A DNA stretch of 64,000 nucleotides from Arthrobacter livingstonensis (GTDB lineage: Bacteria; Actinomycetota; Actinomycetes; Actinomycetales; Micrococcaceae): positions 62,001-126,000 of the forward strand of contig NZ_QJVD01000004.1 in assembly GCF_003219815.1 (NCBI RefSeq), written 5' to 3'. Positions 1-8,144 of this stretch are shown here, piece after piece (positions within the stretch are counted from its first letter, which is position 1; every line of letters starts with the position of its first letter). A program made the translations under genes and the position numbers. The notes under the pieces were generated by a model. That model had not been told where the DNA came from, did no database searches, and saw nothing but the letters and a program-made list of their open reading frames with translations.

Positions 1-117
1 GTCGCCCGGGCTCCGCCCCTGGTTCATGCGCCGGCGGAGGGTGCCGATGACTGTCCGCAGTTCGGTTGCCACGGCGGCTGTTCGGCTTTTCCCCGGCAAA
101 GGGGATGCAGTGCTCAT
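1..117 (-). CDS. MarR-type transcriptional regulator, N-terminal fragment (runs off the left edge)
   Basis: Only the first 39 codons are present, starting at the ATG complementary to 115-117. The visible residues (ELRTVIGTLRRRMNQ around 19-33, then GRSPGD) resemble the first helix of MarR-family winged-helix repressors, but the DNA-binding domain is outside the window, so the family call is tentative. No strong Shine-Dalgarno is visible. A 9-bp inverted repeat lies 18-50 bp upstream of the start, as expected for an autoregulated MarR gene. Confidence 0.5.
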   Translation of the reverse strand, partial: MSTASPLPGKSRTAAVATELRTVIGTLRRRMNQGRSPGD

Positions 118-134
118 GGGGTGAACGCTAGCTG

Positions 135-167
135 ATACCAAGGCAAACTGCAAAGGTTCCTTGGTAT
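135..167. promoter_or_regulatory. Putative operator: 9-bp perfect inverted repeat
   Basis: ATACCAAGG (135-143) and CCTTGGTAT (159-167) are perfect inverted copies separated by 15 bp. The site lies directly upstream of the truncated MarR-like gene and is AT-richer than its surroundings. MarR proteins commonly bind such palindromes over their own promoters. The binding protein is inferred from position only. Confidence 0.5.
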
Positions 168-209
168 ATTAGACGCAGGCGCCGCCGTCGTCCGCGAACA
201 ACAGCCGCG

Positions 210-836
210 TCAGTGCAGCCGGACAGCACGCATGATTTCGTCGTGGATGGTGACTGTTTCGCCGCCGTGGCCGGTGGCGCGCCGGGGCCGGGACCCTGTC
301 AGCAGGACCTCCCACAGGGACGCATCGAGCGCCGCGGCCACCTCCACGGCAGTGAAGAACAGTTCCGCGCCGTGCGGCCGGTGGGCGCCGGAATCAACGT
401 CCGACGGCGCGTGCCCCACCACCAGCAGCGTCCCACCGGGTGCGACGGCGGCGGCCAGCCGCGCAAACAGCGGCTCCCTGTCTTCGCGCGGCACGTGCAT
501 GAACTGTGCCGACACCAGTTCGAAGGAAGCCACCGGGGGAGTCCAGGAGAGAAGGTCATGGTGCTCCCATGCGATGGAGCCGGGTGGTTTAAGACCGGCT
601 GCGTGTCCGGCAGCCCGCTCGAGGGCAACGCTGGAGATGTCGACGCCGGTGACCCGCCACCCGCGCCCGGCCAGCCAGACGGCGTCGGCCCCTTCGCCGC
701 AGCCCACGTCCAAAGCCCGGCCCGGAAGCAGCCCGGACGCCTCGGCCACCAGCTGCGGGTTCGGTTTCCCGCTCCAAATGTTCCCGTGCTTGCCGTATCG
801 GCCGTTCCAGTAGCTCTCGTCAAATTGGTGGCTCAT
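210..836 (-). CDS. Class I SAM-dependent methyltransferase
   Basis: A 208-residue protein with the SAM-binding motif I DVGCGEG at residues 43-49, a following acidic strand end (TGVDIS), and a motif-IV/post-I layout of a small class I methyltransferase. The N-terminus (FDESYWNGRYG, SGKPNP) is typical of thiopurine/tellurite-type small methyltransferases, but the substrate cannot be read from sequence. The start is chosen at the ATG complementary to 834-836, preceded by AAAGGAG at good spacing. Its first 17 bp overlap the end of the upstream methyltransferase gene, implying translational coupling. It is the last gene of a probable four-gene minus-strand operon. Confidence 0.85.
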   Translation of the reverse strand: MSHQFDESYWNGRYGKHGNIWSGKPNPQLVAEASGLLPGRALDVGCGEGADAVWLAGRGWRVTGVDISSVALERAAGHAAGLKPPGSIAWEHHDLLSWTPPVASFELVSAQFMHVPREDREPLFARLAAAVAPGGTLLVVGHAPSDVDSGAHRPHGAELFFTAVEVAAALDASLWEVLLTGSRPRRATGHGGETVTIHDEIMRAVRLH

Positions 837-1581
837 GGTGGCTCCTTTGGGACTCGAAAAGCTTGAGTGCACGATAGCACTCGGTGAGGTGCGGGAAGGT
901 GAGGCGTCCCGTTCCGCCCGCCTGCCGATTGCCCAGCGATCGAATCCGTTCCAGCACCGCGGCCCGGTCCGGCCGCCGGCGCACGTACGTCCAGGAATCG
1001 GCCAGTTGCACCAGCCGGTCAACGGTGAGCTCGAAGTCGAGGCGGAATTCGCGCTGCTCAAACCCGCCCAGGCCGGCAATGCCGCGGGGCAGTGAGGCGC
1101 CGTGGGACAGTGACGGTTCGGGTTGATCAACAATTGCGGCGACTTCGCGAACCCACGGAACCGAGCGGTCCCAGGTGTGCCAGGCCATTGCCAGGGAACC
1201 TCCGGGAACCAACACCCGCAGGCATTCGTGGGCTGCCTCCGGTGGTGACACCCACTGCCAGGCCTGCAGGCACAGGAGCGCGTCGACGCTCCGGTCTGGA
1301 CATGGCAGGCGCTCCGCACTTCCCATCGCGGACGTGATGCGGGCACCAATGTGGGCAGGCATCCGCTTGCTTTCGCCCTCCAGGACGGAGAGCATGCCGG
1401 CCGAGGGGTCCACGTCGAGAACCCTGTGCCCGAGGGCGGCTGCCGCGCGGGTCCCACTGCCGGTGCCTGAGCCAAGGTCAAGCACCCGCAGTCTGGTGGC
1501 GGCGCCGGGCGATCCCAGGAGCCACGACACTGTAGGTTCCGGCCACGGAGGCCGTGCCATGTTGTGGAGGGCCGGTTTCAT
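820..1581 (-). CDS. Class I SAM-dependent methyltransferase (UbiE/YcgJ-like)
   Basis: About 253 residues if begun at the ATG at 1581. Motif I is DLGSGTG (residues 35-41), and a downstream CLQAWQWV/LRVLVPGG stretch matches the methyltransferase-11 pattern. The N-terminal ARPPWPEPTVSWLL block matches the family's usual pre-motif helix, so the start is close to correct, although the Shine-Dalgarno is weak (GGGGACC). It lies 41 bp after the esterase and overlaps the next methyltransferase by 17 bp. Two unrelated-looking methyltransferases in tandem suggest stepwise or alternative methylation of one product; the substrate is unknown. Confidence 0.8.
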   Translation of the reverse strand: MKPALHNMARPPWPEPTVSWLLGSPGAATRLRVLDLGSGTGSGTRAAAALGHRVLDVDPSAGMLSVLEGESKRMPAHIGARITSAMGSAERLPCPDRSVDALLCLQAWQWVSPPEAAHECLRVLVPGGSLAMAWHTWDRSVPWVREVAAIVDQPEPSLSHGASLPRGIAGLGGFEQREFRLDFELTVDRLVQLADSWTYVRRRPDRAAVLERIRSLGNRQAGGTGRLTFPHLTECYRALKLFESQRSHHEPPI

Positions 1582-1622
1582 GGTCCCCAGCGTATATTGG
1601 CGGGTCAGCTCCAGCGGCCCGG

Positions 1623-3020
1623 CTACGGCGTCAGCGCCAGGCGTTCGTCTTCCCGGGGTGCGGAAACCACCGGGTTCGCACCGCCGTCGAACATCTTCAC
1701 CGGACGCCGGGCGGACCATGCCTCCCAGCCCGGGGCCCCGAAGACGGCAAAGTCCACCCAGGCGCGGTGCATGTCGGTGGCCAGCTCCTGCGGGGCCCCG
1801 ATGCCGGCCAGGCCAATGGAGTCGGGGGAGGACAAACCGTCAAACACGAAGCCAAGCTCGACGGCGTGCGCGGCCCGCAGCTGCTCCACCGGACTGGGCC
1901 AGGCGAACTCGTAGACGTACGTCGCCGCGCCCCGGGCCAGCCGGGCATCAGCCAGCTGGTTGGCAGGCACCCGCAGTAGCTTGTCGGTGGCCAGGGCGCC
2001 GAGAATCTCGCCGATGGGCGAATCGGGGCGGTTGCGACGGAACAGCCTGACTGCCGACGCGGAAATGCCCGCCTTGCGGCGCGCCACGGCCAAGTGGAGC
2101 CGGTTGAGTCTCCTGACCAGCCCGGAGGGGACCAGCCAGAGGCGGGATTCGTCCGCGGTGGTGCCGATCAGCAGGGGGATGCCCGCCCCGGCGCCGCCTT
2201 CCAGCGCGTCCTGCGGACTGGCGGGCACCAGGCCGCCACCGACGGCCAGTGCAAACCCGGCCCCGCCGGTGATGGGGGTGCCGCCCGCCGTCACGCGTGC
2301 CTGGGCTCCCAGTAGTTCGTCGGGGGAGAAGTTCATGAAGGCGTCCCGGGTTGCCGCGGCCTTCAGGTCCTCGGCCATCAAACGCGTGATTTTTCCGGCC
2401 CTGTCAGGGGTCTCGGCACTCAATGGACCGCTCTGGATGATGGCGCGGCCGAATAACAAGTGCGCATCCGGGTGGGCCAGGAGCGCAGCGACAGTATTGC
2501 CGCCGGCCGACTGCCCAAACACCGTCACCCTCGCCGGATCGCCACCAAAGTTGTGGATCTCCGCCTGCACCCACCGCAGCGCGGCCATTTGGTCTGCCAG
2601 GCCAAGGTTCAGCGGAGCGCCTTCCAGCACGGAGAAACCCTCCGCGCCGAGCCGGTAGTTGGGTGCCACGAAGACGATGCCGTCGCGGGCGAATGCGCCA
2701 CCATCGTACCCCTGCAGCGCATTGGCTCCGTGCTGCAGGGACCCGCCGTGGAACCAGACCATGACCGGCAACGGCTCCGAACTCCGTGACGCGGGTGTGC
2801 AGATGCACACGTTCAGGAAGTCAGCGCCCGGAATGATCACGGTGGGCAGGATGCGCGCGATGGCCCCGGCATAGGAATTTTGCGGGGCGGTGGCACCCGG
2901 CGCTGTGGCGTCCCGCGTGCCGGACCAAGGTGCAGTGGGCTCCGGCGGGGCGAACCGGCGCTGCCCAATGGGGGCCCCGGCATAGGGGATCCCCAGGAAG
3001 CGTTCGACGCCGTCGCGCAC
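1623..3020 (-). CDS. Type B carboxylesterase (para-nitrobenzyl esterase family), apparent 5' frameshift
   Basis: Alpha/beta hydrolase with the family's FHGGSLQHG oxyanion region, nucleophile elbow GQSAGG near residue 170, acidic residue in TADESRLW near 290 and catalytic His in AAHAVELG near 380. The only in-frame usual start is a GTG at 3020, which omits the conserved block TISGGRVRGT that is encoded in frame just upstream. A well-placed ATG (3085-3087, AGGAG upstream) is in another frame. Removing one base from the six-G run at 3066-3071 would join that ATG to the esterase frame. The gene may be interrupted, phase-variable or mis-sequenced. Substrate unknown. Confidence 0.75.
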   Translation of the reverse strand: MRDGVERFLGIPYAGAPIGQRRFAPPEPTAPWSGTRDATAPGATAPQNSYAGAIARILPTVIIPGADFLNVCICTPASRSSEPLPVMVWFHGGSLQHGANALQGYDGGAFARDGIVFVAPNYRLGAEGFSVLEGAPLNLGLADQMAALRWVQAEIHNFGGDPARVTVFGQSAGGNTVAALLAHPDAHLLFGRAIIQSGPLSAETPDRAGKITRLMAEDLKAAATRDAFMNFSPDELLGAQARVTAGGTPITGGAGFALAVGGGLVPASPQDALEGGAGAGIPLLIGTTADESRLWLVPSGLVRRLNRLHLAVARRKAGISASAVRLFRRNRPDSPIGEILGALATDKLLRVPANQLADARLARGAATYVYEFAWPSPVEQLRAAHAVELGFVFDGLSSPDSIGLAGIGAPQELATDMHRAWVDFAVFGAPGWEAWSARRPVKMFDGGANPVVSAPREDERLALTP

Positions 3021-3131
3021 CGTTCCGCGGACCCGGCCGCCCGAAATGGTGGCCGTGGGCGCGGTGGGGGGTTCCGTCGTCGTGCATGGTTTTCAAGGCT
3101 CCTGGGCAGCAGAATGCGGGCGGGTGGGGCC

Positions 3132-3590
3132 TTACTGTGCCGGCAGCGCCGGCAGGGCCTGGTGGGTGGCGACCGCCAGGCGGTTCCAGACGTTGATGGC
3201 CGAAATGGCCATGAGCAGCACGGGCACCTCAGCTTCCGTGAATGCGGCCTTGACCTGGCCCCAAATGAGATCGGAAACACCGCCACGGCTGATCAGGGTC
3301 ACTGATTCGGTGAGCGCCAGTGCCGCCCGTTCCCTGTCCGAGAACAGCTCCGGGGCCTCGTGCCAGCCGGCCAGGACGTCCAGGCGGCGGTTGTCCACGC
3401 CGGCGTCCCGGGCCTCGCGGCCGTGCATGTCCAGGCAGTAGGCGCAGCCGTTGATCTGCGACGCCCGGATCTTGACCAGGGCCAGCAGGTCCTCGCCGAG
3501 CGTGCCGCCATGGACGTACTTCTCCATGGCAAACATGGGCTGGTAGGCCTTGGGGTCGATCTCGTGGATGTTCATGCGTTCCGTGGACAT
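3132..3590 (-). CDS. Carboxymuconolactone decarboxylase / AhpD-like protein
   Basis: A 152-residue all-helical CMD-family protein. The diagnostic C-x2-C-x3-H motif is present as CAYCLDMHG near residues 50-58, preceded by LVKIRASQINGC. Members with this motif act as thiol-dependent peroxidases or alkylhydroperoxidase partners, and many are of unknown role. The chosen ATG (MSTER) follows a purine-rich AGCAGGG; a second ATG five codons later is also possible. The esterase start lies about 45 bp downstream, so both are probably co-transcribed. The role of the pair is not evident. Confidence 0.85.
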   Translation of the reverse strand: MSTERMNIHEIDPKAYQPMFAMEKYVHGGTLGEDLLALVKIRASQINGCAYCLDMHGREARDAGVDNRRLDVLAGWHEAPELFSDRERAALALTESVTLISRGGVSDLIWGQVKAAFTEAEVPVLLMAISAINVWNRLAVATHQALPALPAQ

Positions 3591-3692
3591 GTGCCCTGCT
3601 TTCTTCGGGAATGTCGTTAAATCAGATTAGGGCGTTTCACGCCTTCCATCCCAGCTTCCACCCGGCCCTAAAGTTCCGCAAGCCGGCGACGT

Positions 3693-5066
3693 TTAGGCGT
3701 TCCTCGTGTGCCTGATCAGTTCCTGGTACCAGTAAAACGAATCCTTGGGCGTGCGCAGCTGGGTGGCGTAGTCGACGTGGACCAGACCGAAGCGCTGGGA
3801 GTAGCCTGCGGCCCATTCGAAGTTGTCGAGCAGGGACCAGTGGAAATAGCCGCGGACGTCCACTCCGCCGTCCATGGCCGCCTTGAGCGCGTTCAGGTGG
3901 GCCGCCGTGTAGTCGATGCGGCGCCGGTCATGGACCTTGCCGTCTGCAGCCGGTCCGTCGTTGACGGCTGCTCCGTTTTCGGTGATGTAGATGGGCGGCA
4001 GCTTGTCGCCGTAGCGTTCCTTGAAGCCCAGCAGCAGTTCCGTGAATGCCTCCGGAACCACGGGCCAGCCGAAGTCGGTCAGCGGATAGCCTGCCAGTTC
4101 GCGCAAGGAAAACGGAAGGGACCCGTCAAGGACGTGACCGTCGACTGAGCCGCCCGTGCCGGCCGTCGGTGCACCGACCAGCGTCGGGTTGTAGGAGTTG
4201 ATGCCGTACCAGTCAATGGGTGTGGCGATGGTGCCCAGATCGGCGTCGGGAATGGGCGGAAGGAAGCGTGCCAGTGATTCGGGATAGGCGCCGGTGAGAA
4301 TGGGGTCGGCGAAGAGGCGGTTCGCGATGTTGTCGTAAAGTCCGCCAGCTTGAAGGTCGGCTTCACTTTCGCTGGCAGGCCAGGTGGCGCCGTGGTTGTT
4401 GGCGATGCCGATGTTTTCCGCTCCGGCAGAGCGCAGGGCCTGAACGCCGAGGCCGTGGGCCAGCAGCAGGTGGTGAGCCGCCGGCAGTGCGTCGAATCCC
4501 AGCGCCAGTCCGGGGGCGTGGATGCCCGCCCCATAGCCGAGCATGGTCACCGAGACGGGTTCATTGAGGGTCATCCAGCGTGGGATGCGGTCCGCAAAGT
4601 GGATTCCGACCAGCTGTGCGTAGTCGGCAAAGCGTGCCGCCGTGTCCCGATTGAGCCAGCCACCAGACTGTTCCAGCTCGAGCGGTGTGTCCCAGTGGAA
4701 CAGGGTGGCGCTGGGCGTGATGCCCGCTTCCAGCAAACCGTCGACAAGGCGGTCGTAGAATGCGAGGCCCGCGGGATTTACGGCACCGGAGCCGCCGGGC
4801 TGGATGCGTGGCCACGAGAAGCTGAACCTGTAGGCGTTCACCCCCAGCTGTGCCATGAGCGCGATGTCCTCCGGATACCGGTGGTAGTGGTCGCAGGCCA
4901 CGGCGCCGGTGTCGCCATTGGCGATCCGGCCCGGTTGGGCCACAAACGCATCCCAGCTTGACGGGCCCCTGCCGCCTTCATTGACTGCGCCCTCTATCTG
5001 GTAGGCGGCCGTGGAAACGCCCCATATAAAGTCAGCGGGGAAGCGGGGGAGGGCGTGCTGGTCCAT
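3693..5066 (-). CDS. GH1 family beta-glucosidase
   Basis: At 457 residues it is full-length for glycoside hydrolase family 1. It opens with FPADFIWGVSTAAYQIEGA, carries the acid/base glutamate in TLNEP near residue 168 and the nucleophile in YITENG near 360, and ends with the sugar-binding WSLLDNFEWAAGY. No signal peptide is visible, so it is cytoplasmic and probably hydrolyses imported beta-glucosides such as cellobiose. The ATG is preceded by GAAAGG at about 6 bp. No sugar transporter or LacI regulator lies next to it, so it appears to be a stand-alone gene. Confidence 0.93.
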   Translation of the reverse strand: MDQHALPRFPADFIWGVSTAAYQIEGAVNEGGRGPSSWDAFVAQPGRIANGDTGAVACDHYHRYPEDIALMAQLGVNAYRFSFSWPRIQPGGSGAVNPAGLAFYDRLVDGLLEAGITPSATLFHWDTPLELEQSGGWLNRDTAARFADYAQLVGIHFADRIPRWMTLNEPVSVTMLGYGAGIHAPGLALGFDALPAAHHLLLAHGLGVQALRSAGAENIGIANNHGATWPASESEADLQAGGLYDNIANRLFADPILTGAYPESLARFLPPIPDADLGTIATPIDWYGINSYNPTLVGAPTAGTGGSVDGHVLDGSLPFSLRELAGYPLTDFGWPVVPEAFTELLLGFKERYGDKLPPIYITENGAAVNDGPAADGKVHDRRRIDYTAAHLNALKAAMDGGVDVRGYFHWSLLDNFEWAAGYSQRFGLVHVDYATQLRTPKDSFYWYQELIRHTRNA

Positions 5067-5192
5067 GATGACCTTTCGTCAGGTGCCTTGGGCACGAGCT
5101 TCACGGACGACGGGGTGCATGTCAATGATGCGACGCGCAGAATCGATCCATTGTTGGCGATTCAGGTGCAACCGACACAACACGGGGCTCCG

Positions 5193-5675
5193 TCAGGTCC
5201 GGTCGCCGTCTGCCATGTAGTCGTTGAGGCGTTGTGTGGCGGCCTTGAGGACGCGAACGGCCGTGGCGAGTTCCGCTTCGCTGATGTCTTGGAGTGAAGT
5301 GGCGCCAATGACGGCAATGGGGTCCGGGAGTCCTTCCCAGAGTTTTCTCCCGGCTTTGGTCAGATGCAGTACCCGCTGGCGTTGGTCGGTAGCGCCGGGA
5401 ACCTGTTCCACATGGCCCTTGCGGACAAGAGTGGACACGATCCCGCTCAGGGTCGCCCTCTCGAGGTGGAGCAGCTGCCCCAGGTCGCGCTGGATGGTTG
5501 GCCCGTCATTCGCCAATTGATACAGCACGTACCACTGGGTCGTGCCGATACCGTACGGACGCAAGACCGACTCGATGGCGGCCCGATTGGCGAAGTAGTA
5601 GCGCTTCGCCCAGGCACCGACAGACTCGTGGTGGGTTTTGACGTCGTTTGAACTTGGCGCGGGGCTGTTCACCAC
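5193..5675 (-). CDS. MarR family transcriptional regulator
   Basis: A 160-residue winged-helix protein. The core shows TQWYVLYQLANDGPTIQRDLGQLLHLERATLSGIV (recognition region, residues about 45-80) and the wing EQVPGATDQRQRVLHLT, as in MarR repressors. The start is GTG at 5675 or the next GTG at 5672; the latter overlaps the SDR stop codon (GTGA), indicating coupled translation. It is expected to sense a small phenolic or electrophilic ligand and to repress the SDR-marR promoter at about 6440-6490; the ligand is unknown. Confidence 0.88.
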   Translation of the reverse strand: MVNSPAPSSNDVKTHHESVGAWAKRYYFANRAAIESVLRPYGIGTTQWYVLYQLANDGPTIQRDLGQLLHLERATLSGIVSTLVRKGHVEQVPGATDQRQRVLHLTKAGRKLWEGLPDPIAVIGATSLQDISEAELATAVRVLKAATQRLNDYMADGDRT

Positions 5676-6424
5676 GGGATCGCCGTGTTCTCCCAGCGGG
5701 TGAAAGTGCCAGTGGGCCCGTCGGGGCCGAGCAGTGCAACACGGACTACTTCCCGGGAACCGTCCTCAACAGACTCGGTCCCGGCAAAGCCATTGAGGTT
5801 GGTGCTGGTAAAAGCGGGCGACACAAGGTTGACCTTGATGTCGCTGGACTCCAGCTCGACCATGATCGCGAGGGTAATCGCGTTCATGGCGGCTTTCGAG
5901 GCCGGATAGATGGGGCCATACATGGCATGGTACGGGTAGTCCGGTTCCGCGTTGGAGGTCAGCGAGCCGACGCCGCTCGAGACGTTGACAATGCGTGCGT
6001 CCGTAGATTCCCGCAGGAGCGGGAGCATCGCCTGATAGACGGCAAGGACGCCGAAGACGTTGACGTCCCAAACCGCGCGTATCTCATCAAGCGAGGCGTT
6101 GCTCGCCTTTGAAGACGCGGTGTATTCCGGTGAGCCCAGTGCGCGATACGTTGTCTTGGAAATGCCGGCATTGTTAACCAGCAGGTCAAGGTGGCCGATC
6201 TCCGCATGGATGCGCTCCGCCGCGGCAGCGATTGACGCCGTATCCGTCACGTCGAGCTGAAGCGCGATGGCGCCCGGGCCGATGTCCTTCGCCGCAGCCT
6301 CGCCTCGTGCGAAATCGCGCGATCCGACGAACACGGTGAGACCGTTCGCCACGAGTTCTTTGGCAAGCTGTTGTCCAACGCCTTGGTTTGCTCCGGTGAC
6401 CAGGGCAACGCGATTCCCGTTCAT
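5669..6424 (-). CDS. Classical short-chain dehydrogenase/reductase
   Basis: A 251-residue SDR with the NAD(P)-binding motif TGANQGVG at residues 10-17, LLVNNAGIS near 88, the catalytic Ser region NVSSGVGS near 145 and the catalytic tetrad element YPASK near 170. It resembles carbonyl reductase-type SDRs. Arg in GSRDFARG after the second strand suggests NADP preference (inference). An AGGAG Shine-Dalgarno lies about 8 bp before the ATG. It is the first gene of a two-gene operon with the MarR regulator and probably detoxifies or reduces the compound that the regulator senses. Confidence 0.9.
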   Translation of the reverse strand: MNGNRVALVTGANQGVGQQLAKELVANGLTVFVGSRDFARGEAAAKDIGPGAIALQLDVTDTASIAAAAERIHAEIGHLDLLVNNAGISKTTYRALGSPEYTASSKASNASLDEIRAVWDVNVFGVLAVYQAMLPLLRESTDARIVNVSSGVGSLTSNAEPDYPYHAMYGPIYPASKAAMNAITLAIMVELESSDIKVNLVSPAFTSTNLNGFAGTESVEDGSREVVRVALLGPDGPTGTFTRWENTAIPW

Positions 6425-6440
6425 GTGATCTCCTCGTGAA

Positions 6441-6488
6441 TTCGTTCGTTACCTAACAAATATCGTATGGTACCGAACAAGTTGTCAA
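6441..6488 (-). promoter_or_regulatory. Promoter and probable MarR operator of the SDR-marR operon
   Basis: On the minus strand a consensus -35 TTGACA (6483-6488) is followed, after 18 bp, by a weak -10 GATATT (6459-6464). Overlapping the spacer and the start region are two similar 10-bp half-palindromic blocks, GTTCGGTACC and GTTAGGTAAC, 11 bp apart. This is the only AT-rich stretch nearby. Repression by the operon's own MarR protein is inferred from placement. Confidence 0.55.
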
Positions 6489-6522
6489 GAGTCTTTTGTG
6501 AAATTTGAAGGATTTAAACGAC

Positions 6523-6556
6523 AAACCCCTGAAATTCGCAAGAATTTCAGGGGTTT
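6523..6556 (-). terminator. Intrinsic terminator-like hairpin after tRNA-Arg
   Basis: Perfect 15-bp inverted repeat (6523-6537 with 6542-6556) and a 4-nt loop, six bases from the 3' end of the tRNA gene. In the minus direction the stem ends in GGGGTTT followed by GTCGTTT, a modest U-rich tail. It separates the tRNA unit from the SDR operon promoter. Confidence 0.8.
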
Positions 6557-6561
6557 CGGTG

Positions 6562-6634
6562 TGCCCTCGATAGGATTCGAACCTACGGCCTGTTGCTCCG
6601 GAGGCAACCGCTCTATCCCCTGAGCTACGAGGGC
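6562..6634 (-). tRNA. tRNA-Arg (anticodon CCG)
   Basis: A 73-nt cloverleaf on the minus strand. The acceptor GCCCTCG pairs with CGAGGGC with discriminator A. The D stem is GCTC/GAGC, and the anticodon stem GTTGC/GCAAC encloses the loop CTCCGGA, giving anticodon CCG that reads CGG. The T arm is GTAGG-TTCGAAT-CCTAT. The CCA end is not encoded. A strong hairpin terminator follows. Confidence 0.95.
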
Positions 6635-6820
6635 ACGGCAACCGTGGCTGCCGAAGGGAACGAGAAAGAGCTTAGCAGGTGCAGGGCATCCAATGTAAAA
6701 CCTGGTGCAGGCAGTGGCGGCGGCGACGCGGGCGGGTGTGGCCCGCATCTCCATTTCCGCACACTGCTTTGCCCTGCTCCGGGCCGCGGTGGCAGGTAAC
6801 GTTGGGGCAATGGTGAACAC

Positions 6821-8083
6821 ATGGTGAGGAACATTCCCCGGTCGGCGTGGCTTATTGGGGCGGGCATCATCCTCACGGCGCTGACACTACGCGGTGCGGT
6901 GACGGTGGTCCCTCCGTTGATTTCCACCATCAACCATGACCTCCCGATGGGCACCGCCATCATTGGCATCCTCGGCATGCTCCCCACCGCCGCGTTTGCC
7001 CTGTTCGGTTTCCTCACCCCGTACGTGATCCGCTGGGCCTCGCTGGAACGGCTCATAGTGATCTCGATCCTGGCCGGAATCGTCGGCCAGGTCGCCAGGG
7101 TGTTTGCCCCCAACACGCCGCTGTTCCTGGTCTTCTCCGTGGTCGCCTTTGGCGGGCTGGGGGCCGGAAACGTGCTCCTGCCACCGCTGGTGAAGAAGTA
7201 TTTCCCCACCAAGGTCGGCCTCATGACGGCCCTGTACGTCACCGCGCTCTCCCTCGGAACTGCCCTGCCAGCACAATTTTCCGTCCCGCTCGCCGACGCC
7301 GCGGGCTGGCAGTTCGCCCTCTCCTCCTGGGCCGCCATCAGCGTTGTGGCCCTGGTGCCGTGGCTGCTGGCGGTGATTTCCCCGCGCACGACGCCGGCTC
7401 CGGGCACCGCGCCCATCCCGCCATCCGCCGTGGCCGGGCCGGAAGAACTAAAGGTGCATTCCCGCCCGGGGCAAAAGGGTGGCGCAGCGGCGCCCAGGAT
7501 GAACCTGTGGCGTTCGCCGACGGCTTGGGGCCTGACATTGATGTTCGGCTGCACCTCCCTGAACACCTATGCCATGTTTGCCTGGCTGCCCGAGATCCTC
7601 ACCCAGGCCGGGCTGGACCGCAGCCACGCCGGGTCCATGCTGGCGTTGTTTGCCGCGCTCGGGCTGCCGATGAGCCTGCTCATCCCGCTCCTCGCCGCCA
7701 AGATGCGCAACCCATTCCCCGTCGTGTTGGTGATGCTGGCGTGTTTCGTGGCCGGCTACCTGGGCCTGCTGCTTTCCCCGGCCAGCGGTACGTGGCTGTG
7801 GGTTTCGCTGGCGGGCCTGGGACCGGGGACCTTCCCGCTGTCCCTCCTGCTGATCAACCACCGCACCCGCACCCATCTGGGCGCAGGTGCGCTGTCCGGC
7901 TTCGGCCAGGGCATGGGCTACGCACTGGCCTGCGTGGGCCCGCTTTTCTTTGGCCTGCTGCGCCAGTGGACGGGTTCCTGGACGGCGCCGTTCATGTTCC
8001 TCTTTGCCACGCTGGTCCTGCTGGGCGCGGGCGCCTACATCATCTGCCGGCCGAAAATGTTGGAGGACGACTTCGCCAGATGA
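6821..8083 (+). CDS. MFS transporter, CynX/NimT family
   Basis: A 420-residue membrane protein with about 12 hydrophobic segments and a central hydrophilic loop at about residues 195-225. The opening (ALTLRGAVTVVPPL) and the TM-4/5 stretch (GAGNVLLPPLVKKYFP) are characteristic of CynX/NimT-type major facilitator permeases (cyanate transporter CynX, 2-nitroimidazole exporter NimT). Substrate and direction cannot be inferred. The gene stands alone, ending at a bidirectional hairpin terminator shared with the convergent ThDP enzyme gene. Confidence 0.85.
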   Translation: MVRNIPRSAWLIGAGIILTALTLRGAVTVVPPLISTINHDLPMGTAIIGILGMLPTAAFALFGFLTPYVIRWASLERLIVISILAGIVGQVARVFAPNTPLFLVFSVVAFGGLGAGNVLLPPLVKKYFPTKVGLMTALYVTALSLGTALPAQFSVPLADAAGWQFALSSWAAISVVALVPWLLAVISPRTTPAPGTAPIPPSAVAGPEELKVHSRPGQKGGAAAPRMNLWRSPTAWGLTLMFGCTSLNTYAMFAWLPEILTQAGLDRSHAGSMLALFAALGLPMSLLIPLLAAKMRNPFPVVLVMLACFVAGYLGLLLSPASGTWLWVSLAGLGPGTFPLSLLLINHRTRTHLGAGALSGFGQGMGYALACVGPLFFGLLRQWTGSWTAPFMFLFATLVLLGAGAYIICRPKMLEDDFAR

Positions 8084-8092
8084 GTGCCGTCC

Positions 8093-8121
8093 GTCGTGCC
8101 TTCCCCCAAGGAAGGCACGAC
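8093..8121. terminator. Bidirectional terminator hairpin between convergent genes
   Basis: Perfect 12-bp inverted repeat GTCGTGCCTTCC / GGAAGGCACGAC with a 5-nt loop, nine bases after the MFS stop codon and 23 bases before the convergent stop of the ThDP enzyme gene. No long T-tract is present, as is common in high-GC actinobacteria. Confidence 0.75.
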
Positions 8122-8144
8122 GCCGGCCGGCCGGCTTGGGCGGC

